From: Tubiluchus corallicola
Taxonomy: Eukaryota; Priapulida; Priapulimorpha; Priapulimorphida; Tubiluchidae
Length of the DNA stretch: 40,382 bases
Reading direction: 5' to 3'
Assembly: GCA_030141605.1 (NCBI GenBank)
Contig: JAQGDQ010001453.1
Span: 1-40,382, forward strand
Made by a program: the position numbers and the translations under genes. The first letter of the stretch is position 1; every line of letters begins with the position of its first letter. Of the stretch, positions 1-12,200 are shown piece after piece. The notes beneath the pieces were generated by a model. The model saw only the letters and a list, made by a program, of their open reading frames with translations, made no database searches and had not been told where the DNA came from.

Positions 1-32
1 GTAATTAATATGTAATCTGTACTTTTTTATAG

Positions 33-218
33 GATGAACTTTCACCTGGTTCAGTAGCATTTCAGATTTACGCTGTAGATGATTTGGATCATGATGAAAA
101 TGCCGAAGTTGAGTACAGAATTTTGGAAAATGGTCACCACACGTATTTCAACCTTGTATCTGGTCCTGGGATTCGTGACGTCACAGTGGCTAAAGAACTT
201 AGCGAGATTTATTATTAC
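33..218 (+). CDS. CDH23-like: CDH23-like exon 1 of window (cadherin repeat)
   Basis: Acceptor TTTTTATAG ends at 32 and donor GTACGT starts at 219; phase 0 in and out, 62 codons. It encodes most of a cadherin repeat, with the calcium-binding DLDHDEN followed by AEVEYRI, the usual D-x-D-x-x-x-N then Y-x-I arrangement. The repeat begins in an exon outside the window. Confidence 0.85.
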
Positions 219-3200
219 GTACGTTTAATAGCTAAATTGGAATTTCCTGGTGTTAAGTATGCACGGTTGCACTAATCTTTTATCTTTCTTTTCCGCTTCA
301 AATTCAAACTTGTAAATAAATGTTTAACCCAATCTGCTAAAAAAGCAATAGTCCAAGTAATGGCTTGAGCATTCTAAACAAGGTGTTTTTTGTGTATTTA
401 GGTGCAAGTAATGGCCCCCGAGCCACGTATTCTAAACAAGTACTTAGGTACAGGTAATGGCTCGAGCCAAGTATTCTAAACAAGGTGTTTTTTGTGTACT
501 TAAGTACAGGTAGCCACGCATTTTAAACAAGGTGTTTTTGTGTACTTGGGTACAGGTAGCCACGTATTCTAAACAAGGTGTTTTTTGTGTACTTCGGTAC
601 AGGTAGCCACGTATTTTAAACAAGGTGTTTTTTGTGTACTTGGGTACAGGTAGCCACGCATTTTAAACAAGGTGTTTTTGTGTACTTGGGTACAGGTAGC
701 CACGCATTTTAAACAAGGTGTTTTTTGTGTACTTCGGTACAGGTAGCCACGTATTCTAAACAAGGTGTTTTTCATGTACTTAGGTACAGGTAGCCATGCA
801 TTCTAAACAAGGTGTTTTTCATGTACTTAGGTACAGGTAGCCACGTATTCTAAACAAGGTGTTTTTCTTGTACTTAGGTGCAAGTAATGGCTCAAGATTG
901 TCCATCCTGTGAACCAGATGGTCAACTTTCTATCGAACGCAACATCACGATTAGAGTTGTTTATGATGAACTAGAGATTCCAACATTCGACAGGAATGAT
1001 GTAAGTGGTTAGAGGTTTAAAGGAAAACCGGATGATTGATTAGACTCAATCTCATTTTAATTTACTGTCCAAAATATGCATTTTTTACCTATTAAAGTTA
1101 ACAATTTTTCTAATATCTGAATAACAAGCTTGAAAAGTTAATTAAAGACAACTGAATACAGCTGTCACTTACGTCACAAACTAACCACAGTCAGATTATC
1201 CTCATTCTCGCGCATTGAGTCAAATGACCTCACTTTGAAGGCAAGAAGTGCAAAGAGTGGACCAAGTGCGCCGAATCTGCCATCTTGATATAAATTTTCT
1301 TATTTGTGATATAAGAATACCACAGTTGTGTGTTTAAATGCAGTGCAATCAATCGGAGCAGTTACTTCGTGGCAATAAAGACCTCACATTAAACTAAGCA
1401 TTGTTGTTTGGGTATCATCTCAATATATCAAACGAGTTTGGATTCATGTATTTTGGACTTGTATTGTGGTCCACAAAAGCCTTGATGATTCAAGGATGAA
1501 TTTGTGACTATAGATTCACAAGTAGATAATAGAAAATAGTTTCCTATCGACCGATGGTAAAACTCGCATAAATTCGTACTTGAACCCTGGACCCATTGGC
1601 CGCTGTCAACATTACAATATTCACATCTTCTTCTTCCCAACTTTTCCCTATTCGGGGTCGCCGTTGTGAATGGGTCTTTTCCACGCATTCCTGTTGTTGA
1701 CCATCTCTTCATTTATGTCTTCCCTTCCCACATGATCTTCACCGACTCTTCTTTTCAGGTGTCCGTACCATCGCAATCTTGCGAGGCTTCCACTACTTTT
1801 ACTGTTCCTCTGATATTATTATTTCTAATTTTATCTCTTCTTGTTATTCCCAACATCCATCTCAACATCCTCATCTCCACCACACCCATTTTCTTCTCTT
1901 CAGTCTTCTTTAGAGAAGCTGCTTCCAGCCCATAGATTAGAGCGGGTCTGACCATTTCTTCGTGGACTTTACCTTTAAGTCTCACCGACTCATTCATAGA
2001 AGGTTTTGGCGCACTTTTTGCAGGCGGATGCTCTTCCTGACCCTAACCCTCCCTATTTATCCGGGCTTGGGACCGGCACTGAGTTGGGCTGGCTTGCCTA
2101 CGCCATCCCCCCCCCCCAGTGGCTAGCTTAACATTACAATATTCACATATTGACTATAATAACTGCAAACAGAACTTACATAAATCACAATTCTGTGTAA
2201 CAACTTGGCATTTCTACAATTATGCATAAATATATTCAATAGTTTATACGTAGTACTTCTACGAGGGATTCAAAGTTTATAAAATTCATCATTTGTGTTA
2301 CTTTGCAGGTGCCTCCAGATCTGGAGTTGGAGGAGCATACAGCAGTTCCATACGTCTTAGACAAGAGCGGAAATCTTCCTCCGGCTTCTTATATTGATGA
2401 TGAAGTTGACGATAGTATTTGCTATGATGTTGTAGGTGAGTAAAATGGTTTCGCATTCAATTACTGCAGTTAAGTAATGAACACTGTCAACTCTGGTCAT
2501 CCAGCTAGGTGGCACTACAATCGCACTTGTGGCATACTGCTAATGAAAACACCAGTTGAAATAGTTGTTGTAGTTTTGTGATCAGATATGTGTATTTTGA
2601 ATGTTATTTTAAACTTTTAACACTAGATGGAGACACTGGTATTTATTTTTTATTACAATAGGTGGAGACACAGGTAATCAATTCAGAGCCGATGCTGTAG
2701 GAGACGGGAAGGAAAGATGGAACTTGACAAATGTCGTTGAAACGGACAGAGAAATAATCGAGAATTACGAGTGTAAGATTTTTTTGTAGAAGTTACTCCA
2801 CTGAAAGTATATCCGTTTTATGAGTTTGAATTTCTGATATCGAAAAGCTTAAACTTAGTCCATATTTTTTGAAGAATAGGGTAATTAAAAACTAAAAACT
2901 AAACTCAGATTTTTTTGTATTTTTTAACTTGTTTTTACCAAATCAAATCGCATGTATTAAATTTTGCTTTAAAAGGGATAAGTGTATTATAAAATTTTGT
3001 TTTAAAAGGGGTAAATGTATTATAAAATTTTGTTTTAAAAGGGATAAGTATATTATAAAATTATGTTTTAAAAGGGGTAAGTATATTATAAAATTTTGTT
3101 TTAAAAGGGATAAGTATATTATAAAATTTTGTTTTAAAAGGGATAAGTATATTATAAAATTTTGTTTTAAAAGGGGTAAGTGTATTATAAAATTATGTTT

Positions 3201-6200
3201 TAAAAGGTTTAAATGTATTATAAAATTTTGTTTTTCATAGATCATCTGTTGACCGTTTAGTGATACAGCAGCACATAAAAATCTTTTCTTATCCGTTTCT
3301 TTCCTAAAGTTTCTGTTTTTCTCTTTCTTTCTCGGTCATTAAATCGCGCATCACTTTTTTGGAAGTGGTCTTATCTGTGGCTCTTGTTTTTCAGTGGTTG
3401 TTCGTGCCAGGAATTGTAGAGCTGCCATAGATACGAGGGAGGTTCCCTACGATCCTGCGGATCTTACCCTCATACAGATAAACGTGAAAGTTTTAGACAT
3501 CAATGATCAGTCACCGGTCTTTGATTTGCAACTTTATGAAGCCGGAATGACGAGCGATTATAAACTAGACATGCTAGTCACAGATCAGATAAAAGTAAGT
3601 ACATGGCTGAGTGGTTACGTGCGCATGACTTGCATGACTACCTGGTTAAGATACTCGCTTTGAGAGGTTTCATTTCCTGTAGCGTTTCTTGTTGTTTGTC
3701 TCATCGCATCGTAGTAGATTGTGTACGAACACTACTGAGACACCTCTTGTGGTTCACTGGCTCAGTTTGAAGCTTGCATTGATCTTGAAACAAACATAAC
3801 TGTTGCATGACAGCAACATAATTGAGTAAGCCATGCTGTTGAATAATGGATTACGGCTTACAATGTGTGTTACGCATGAGCTCGATTAGTGATGACATCA
3901 TTGGGTAGCGTTCTCCAATGGCAGAAATCTTTCATAAGCATATTTTCAGTTTTTCAACATGCACATGAAAGTGAAGTAGTATATTTGGCATCAAACCTAG
4001 GGAAACGTTTACCATGGCTTCATTCATAAGCCTTTTCACAGATTTTTTTGTGTGCAAGCACAGTTGCCGCAGCATATCTTGACTACAACTGTCTCATGAC
4101 ATGTGGTTAAAGCAAAACTGTCTGTTCCATCAGTTCAGCAAAACAGTTGTTTTATGCATTAGTCTGTGTATAGAGTGATTTACTAGCAGAATCTTGCTTG
4201 GGAACAAGACAGTTGAACTAGGTAAGGTTCTAGCTAGCTGTTAAAACTGTTAGTAATACGATAGCATGGACTGCGAGACGTTGTCAAGTGTTCACAAAAG
4301 TGTTGTCTAGTACACTTAACCTTTGGCCTTTTCAACATCATCATTAATTGTTGGAACTGTGAAACGGCTTATGGTCAGCCAATTTGAAAGAAAGTTTGTC
4401 CTGGTTTCTCAGAAAGTTTGCATGAATTTCAGGTTGTATTTGCTCATTTTTCAGGCAACAAGTTCAGACTTACCACCATTTAATGTCATTACATACAGCA
4501 TTGTAGAAGATTCATGGAATTATGATGAACTGAATTATAATTATGAAGCAGAAACAAGCTTGTAAGTTACGTTTTAATTGTCTCTTGTAAACGATAAAAA
4601 ATTTAAGTTGCAAATTTAACTAAAGCAGGGGCGGAACTAGGGGGGAGCGAGGGGGCGCGCACCCCCTTGTCAAAATTTGCGCCCCTCCCCCTGCAAAATC
4701 GAACAAATAATTTTTTTTGCAGTGAAAATTGCAGTTTGCATGTAGTCATTTTCAATATGAATTAGAATTAGGTAAAAGATGTTTGGTAGCTTCAGTGTAT
4801 TATTTTCTTAAAACTTGTGTGTGATAAATTTCTGTAAATAACAATTTAGTTAGAGGCACATTAATAACGTTAGGTTAACTGAGAGTTAATTTTCTCATTA
4901 TTGCTATGTCCGCTACGCCGTCCTACACACGTGCTAATTATAGGCCTGCATGCAGTATAAAAGGGGTTAACATTGGCTTAACCATTATTTAACCACTTCG
5001 GATACCTCGTCCCCCCCCCCCCAGAAAATTTTTGCACCCCCCTGCTTGCCACATCTAGTTCCGGCCCTGAACTAAAGGCTGTTTGGACACTTGAAATTTC
5101 TCTTCTTTTGGTGAATGAGTTTTTTTTGCATTGGAATGTTCATTGTATTAATAAGTAATCTTAATGCGACATTTTTAATATGTTAGTTACTATTAGCATG
5201 ATGATAAATTTTTTAATTAAATTCTTTAACTTGTGAAACAATGATGTAGTTTGCAAATTTAGCTGTGCCGAGTAATAGTTGCTGTATTTGTTATACCAAG
5301 TATAACCAGTCATTTCAACCCTTGTTTTTTACTTTGTTACTTTCTTATGTTTATGGTCAGATACAAGTTACTGCACATATCCTCAGTTTTGCATTAAAGC
5401 ATAAACATTTTTATGATAGTGCTGCCACCTGTAGGTAGTTTTTGCTTATGAATTTAGTTGAGTTTCTGATTAAATAAGGTCTGTAGTATAAATTTATTTT
5501 GTAATTTTATCTAATGTAATTCTTCACAGACAATTTAGCAACTGCATTCTTGTTTATAGTAAGAACTCAAACAATTCTTCCCTCTTGTTTCTAGTTTTTA
5601 CTTAGTTTAGTTTTTAGTTTAGTTTATGGTTAAGTAAGCAGATAATGAATGCATTTAAATTGCTTCAGTTCATGATTTATTATTACAGAGAACCATTTAG
5701 AATTGACCCGGTCACCGCGGAGTTGTATTTGAACCACGAACCCCGTCTGGATGGGGCAGGAATTATAAAGTTCAAAGTACAAGCGGTGGACGATCCCACA
5801 CCTCCAGGGCCCCACACTGCAACGAGTGATGTTTGGGTAACTTGCACCTACATGATTTATCATAGTTTATTCACATCTGTGCTTGTAATGATATCAATTC
5901 ATGCTGTTAGTTCAGAACCGGGAAAAATATTAAAGGAAAACAGGATGATTTTTTGATAGTAATAGTCATAATAATAGTAATTTTATTTTACTCCATAATT
6001 ATACAATGATTTGACAATAAAATACACAAAAATACAAACGAACATGGGAGAAAGGCTGGCGAAAAACCAAAGGTTATCGAGTCAACCACCCTTCTCAAAA
6101 AGACAGTAAACAAAAGGACGCTAATGACAGCAGACACAACTATATTAAAAAATACATAAACGTGCAGAAATACAAAAACAAAAATACAACAACAGCAAAA

Positions 6201-9200
6201 AAAACAAAAATCAAAAACCATGACAAATTGATGAGCAACTCATTGAAAATACCTCACAATTGTTTCTGAGTGAAATCATTAAGTCCATTTTGCTGACTGT
6301 GTTGCCTGTAATATAAGAAGCATGTTCATTATTGTACATTATAGAAAGTGAATTTGCACCTTATAAAAAAATGTTTTTCAGCAAAAGTTACCACAAGAAT
6401 GTACATCTAATAGACAAAAAATTGATTTATTTGTAAGTTTTAAGAAGTGCCTTAGCGTACTGTTTATTTAGCCAATGCAGAGGTAAAGAAGTTATATGAG
6501 CAGGTAGGGAGTTCCATAATATCCTGGTCTTTTTTGAAGTATGGTAAAGTATACATTTCAATGATTATAATAATGCGAAATTGTTTCGGATATTTAAGTA
6601 ATAGGTTAAAAACTTAATTAACGACCAGCGAACCTAGTAAGTGACGACATCACAAGTGAACAATTTTAAACAGCACGAACATTTGATGAGCGTGTTGCAC
6701 ATGTCTGTGAAAGCAAAAATTTAACTAGATTGTTACCGTACAATGCTCAGTGGAATATTGAAAAACCCGGCAGATTTTGAGCTTAAAAATTAAAGTTCAA
6801 GTTTGCCGCTATGCTTACATGTGCTGTTAGACGCGTGCACCACATCACAACTGAACACCTTAGAATTAAGAGGTACAGCACCTGTTTTTCATGCAACGTA
6901 TATTCGAGATGCAGGCATTAGTGCTCATCTACCATGAATGGCAAAATGCCTGTAGCAGTAAAGAACTAGGTAATTAATACAGTTTTCTGCCACCAGGGTG
7001 TCAATGCTGTTGATACATTGAAAAAATAGAGGCTTGCAAACTTTTGTGGGTACAGGCAAATTTTTTAGCTGCCTGTCCACATTTATGGTAGAAAAAAATT
7101 GCTAAATTTGCTTAATGTTATTTAAAATTTATAAAAGTATAAATTTGTTAGACTAATATTATTATGTATTGCATGTGTTATTATGACACTATGTATAATT
7201 TCAAGTTTACACTATGTATGTTCTGTACTAGTTTAAGGTTTATGCTACTTATGTATGACTTGTTCTAGGTTTATCTTGTATCAGAAGTCAATCAACTAAG
7301 ATTCGTATCGGCATTAACTAAGGACGAGTTCAGAACCATACAGCAGGATTTCATAGAGTGAGTCAAATTTAAAGCATTTATTGTGTTACATTCAACTTTC
7401 TCAACATTTGCCACTAACAAAACTGTGAATCAAAAGCGTCCGTAAGTTGGCATAGCTGAAATTATCTTGTGATAGTTCAAAATAGAATGCAAACTTGTTC
7501 AAAAATTGGGTGAACATAATTTTTTTTCCAAGAACAAGTACTAACATTATTGGATATTTATATTCTAATTGTCAGTCTAATCACAATTATAATTATTGTA
7601 TTGCGAATAATATCAGAATGGTGATCTAAATCTTATATATCTTTCGTTTTCAGCAAACCAAATATACTTTGCTATGTAACTATTAACTTTAAAGATTTTC
7701 TTTTTATAGAAATTCTACATGGTATTAACTATCGCACGATAAAAGAATCTAAAGTGAATTAAAAAATGTACATGTACATGGCACATTAACACACGAGCAT
7801 GTTATAATATATAATGTATATTATATATAATGTTATTATCATGTTATATGTTATATAATATATATTATTTTATATATACATTAGACTTGTAATTATAATT
7901 ATAATTGTGGAAAACTTGCATTTTCAAACTCTGATACCAGCTCATGGAAGTAGTCATTTTGCTTGCAGTTATTTCTCCTGACAAGCCCAGATCTTCATCA
8001 GGAAGAGCCATCTACTGGTTTTAAACATAACTTCAATGTGCTCTTGCAATGTCCACAGCAACCACACTTTCGTATGTTGCTAAGTGTTTTGTAGAAACAC
8101 GACAAAAAACAATGGCTAACTTTAACAGTGATTTTCTCAGGTTATGTTTTTCAATGCATAGCCTGAACTTCAACGTGGATTATCTCAGCTTAGAAATAAC
8201 GTAGAATGCTGAACTTGGTATAAAAATGATTCTCATGAAATGGAGATTTAGCATATAGAATAACTAGAAAAGCTTAATTGCTGACTTATGGATGATTTTG
8301 TTGTGCAAGCACACACAGAATAATTCGCTGCAATTGTGATGCCATTTTTCTAATTGTTATCAAAATAAGCCTTTTCACAGTTCCTGTAATTGAATGTGAT
8401 CCTGAAAAGGTCAAAGGTTAAGTGTGCCAGGCATTTGTGTACACTTGACAACGCCTCGAAGCCTATGCTATTGTAATAATAGCAGTTTTAACAACTAGCT
8501 AGAACCTTACTTAGTTCATTTAGATAGATCCTGCAAGTAAATCACTCTATACAACAGACTAATGCATAATTAAGTAAAGTTCTCGTAAAACAACTAAGGT
8601 TACTGAACTGATGCTGCAGAAGGCTTTATTTTATACACATATCACATGACGGGTGTAATTAAGATGCGTTCCTGTCTTTTAAACTTTGACTTACAGCAAA
8701 AGCTTGTTACTTAAAATTAGTCCACATTGTAATTAAAGACTAAATATCATTTTGATGAGTTATTTATCTTTGCTTCAATTTTAATCATATTCTTATTAGA
8801 TTCACCTGTCGAAGTTCTAATTAGTTAATTAATTAATGGAAATTGAATTTTCGTCTGTTTTTGTAGTGAGCTGAGTCGACTAATTAATGCTGAAACGATC
8901 GTTGATTCTGTGACAAATTACGTTGATGAGAATGACGAAGTATCAGCTACTTTGTAAGTAACAATTTCTAGCTCCTTGTAACTTGTGCAGGTAACAGCGT
9001 GAATAGCTACAGTTCACAAATTTTGCTTTTCTGTTAAAATGTCTGATTTGTAAGACTTGCACAAAAGTTTATCAAGAACTTTAATTTAATATTTTCTGGA
9101 CTTGTACAAACGTTCACGTTTTATGGCACTTGATTAGTTCTCAAAATCACCACCAGGGCAGAATCATTTCTGATTTTTGTTTAGCAATAATTGGACTTTG

Positions 9201-12200
9201 TTTGTATAAAACTAGAAAGTTTAACATTCATGGAGTTGATAAGAATTTGGTCGAACTTCACCAATGAGCAAGAAGAAAGGACGTTGTGGTCATGCGTGGT
9301 CAATTGGTTATGTGTGCTGTAGCCTAGCAAGTGTGCGCGTGTGCTTGTGTGCGCATGCGCGAGCATTGTTACGCTACCTGTCGGTACAGTTTCCAGGATT
9401 GAAACAGGACTCCGGAAAACCTGGAGTCAAACTGACAAAGTAGAGCTGCTAGATGGTAGCATTAGAGCTTTGAATGGAATTTTTATGTTAATTGAATTTT
9501 TTGTAACATTTTCTATTCTTTGCAGGATATCAATCTACACACATTTTGTAAAAGACGGAGAAATTGCAGAAGCCGATGTGATTTATGAGTGAGTTTAAAC
9601 TAAACATGATCTTTGTATATTCTGCATGTGAATAGTTCAAGTACGTTTTTCAGAAATACAATCAGCACCGTTTATTAGATTCACGATTAATGTTACTGTT
9701 TTATATCATACCGATGAAAATAAATCTTATCTTATCTTATCTTATCTTATCTTATCTTATCTCATCTCATCTCATCTCATCTCATCTCATCTCATCTCAT
9801 CCTATCCTATCCTATCCTATCTACTACTATCTATCTATCTATCTACACACACACACACACACACACTATCCTATCCTATCCTATCCTATCCTATCCTATC
9901 CTATCCTATCCTATCCTATCCTATCCTATCCTATCCTATCCTATCCTATCCTATCCTATCCTACCCTACCCTACCCTACCCTACCCTACCCTACCCTACC
10001 CTACCCTACCCTACCCTACCCTACCCTACCCTACCTTATCTTATCTTAATAGACTTGATCGCTTAATTACTTATAAAAATCAGGTACGGGCCGCTCTTAT
10101 TCAAATGTACATACAAACTGTCAGTAATTGACTCAAATAATTCTGCCTGAGGTATTTAAAATAAAGCACTTGTGTTTTACGAAAGAACTTTTAACACTTT
10201 TATGTTTTCTTTACTTCACCTTTGTAGAAACAATGAAGTTAAGTTACTGTTTTGTTTGTAGGTATGTCTGTTTGTGATGCCCTAATAATACTAGCATCGC
10301 ATTTTTGCTTTGAATCTGTCACCAGCTCATCCGCTCTGATTAACCTCATTACTCAAGCATTTATGGAAACTAATTTTAAGTGTAAAGACCTAGTATTTAA
10401 AGCTCTTGCAACCGTTGCAGTACTTACTAAGCTGAAGAGTAATGACTCGTATTACTAACAAATGTTGCATCCATTGGTTAATGATTTAGTAAGTTAGTTA
10501 GTTCACAACACTCTCATCCCAAAGTGACTCTATTAAGCGGTGTCTATCGTATTGTAAAAAGTGAAACAATTTGGCTAGTGTTTAATCTTAACTTTAAAAA
10601 GCGTTTATCACATATGCTTGCTGTTGCGGTAATATAGCTTAAATCGTCCATTTAAACAAAAACAGTTTGCAAAGGCCGTAGAAAAAATCTCCTTCAATGA
10701 ATATTGTTAAATTGTACTTAAGCAGCATTGTTGTTTGTTTTTAGCAGCATTGTTGTTTGTATTTAAGCAGCATTGTTGTTTGTTTTTAGCAGCATTGTTG
10801 TTTGTTTTTAGCATTTTGAAACAGAATGACGAACAATTGAATCCATTCTATGAGGAATTCAGGATTACCGGTGTACAGGTCGGTATTTGCCTTTATAGCT
10901 TTTATAGGTATTGCTATTATAGCCTTAAAGGATTATTCCAATGCAAGTTTGTTTACATGTTGTTTATTGTCCATACTAGGATCTTGACCGGAAAGTGCAT
11001 TAACCCTTTGCTATTATAGCCTTAAAGTATTATTCCAATGCAAGTTTGTTTACATGTTGTTTATTGTCCATACTAGGATCTTGACCGGAAAGTACATTAA
11101 CCCTTTGCTATTATAACCTTAAAGTATTATTCCAATGCAAGTTTATTTACATGTTGTTTATTGTCCATACTAGGATCTTGACCGGAAAGTACATTAACCC
11201 TTTGCTATTATAGCCTTAAAGTATTATTCCACTGCAAGTTTGTTTACATGTTGTTTATTGTCCATACTGGGATCTTGACCGGAAAGTACATTAACCCTTT
11301 GCTATTATAACCTTAAAGTATTATTCCAATGCAAGTTTATTTACATGTTGTTTATTGTCCATACCAGGATCTTGACCGGAAAGTACACATCACATCTCCC
11401 ACACGAGTGTTTGTTCTTGCTTTGATCATAACCTGTGTACTTTTGCCCCTTATCATCGTCGTGCTTATATGCGTCTGGTGTGCAGAAGTAAAGAAGTAAG
11501 TCTCCAGTTAGCATTGCTATGCACTGCATGTGTTTAACACCCCGCGCAATGCACACTGCACGATCACCGCATTGCATGCACCATTTTTCTATTGTTAATT
11601 ATCACTGCCTGCACTGTGTTCTACTGAATCGACTAACTTTTGTTGTAGTTTTGACTTCGTGTCTCAAATTGATTTAATATGTATTTGATAAAAATACTTA
11701 ACTCAAGAAGAATGACTCTAAGATCTAAAATTTTTGAAATTGCTACATCATAAAATTATGAAACGCGTCGAACCGGAATCTTTGAGTGCAAAAAAACCTT
11801 TGAAACTAAACGAAACTTGAGCTGGTTCATATCTAAATACTGTTCAGACTTCACTTTGTCTCATTTATGAAAAATTCAACTTCATGTAGATGAAAACGAA
11901 ATTTTTTTGCCTTTGTCAAAGTGTATTTTTCTTTCTAATTAATCGAAGAGCTATTTAATTCAATATCTTTGGTCTTCCTTGATTGAGTCATAGAGCAGAA
12001 AATTCGGTGGTCAAGTATTTTTATCAATTTATTTATCAGCTAACTTCTTTTTAACTAACACTATAATTTATGCATGCATTCATTATTTTTGTTACCACTA
12101 GAGGGTGTACGTCGAGGAAGTGATACTTGTTGACCAATCGCACTCCTATCTGATTGCACTGATTATTTGCGTAGTCGTGCTGTGTCTTATTATAGTAATT

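Noticed and set aside
175-184. CRE-like TGACGTCA palindromes (also at 16777-16784)
   Set aside because: One lies in coding sequence and the other is isolated in an intron; no evidence of regulatory use.
2929-3245. Open frames of about 100 codons on both strands
   Set aside because: They are periodic translations of the 33-bp minisatellite; no start context, splice phase or family supports a gene.
9961-10034. Telomere-like CCCTA repeats
   Set aside because: The unit is the pentamer CCTAC, part of the mixed microsatellite, not the hexamer CCCTAA.
9690-10049. 119-codon open frame (Leu/Ser/Tyr/Pro repeats)
   Set aside because: Translation of the pentanucleotide array.
10252-10458. 68-codon open frame in intron 10, possible extra exon
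   Set aside because: Exon 10 joins exon 11 perfectly without it, and its phases do not match at both ends.
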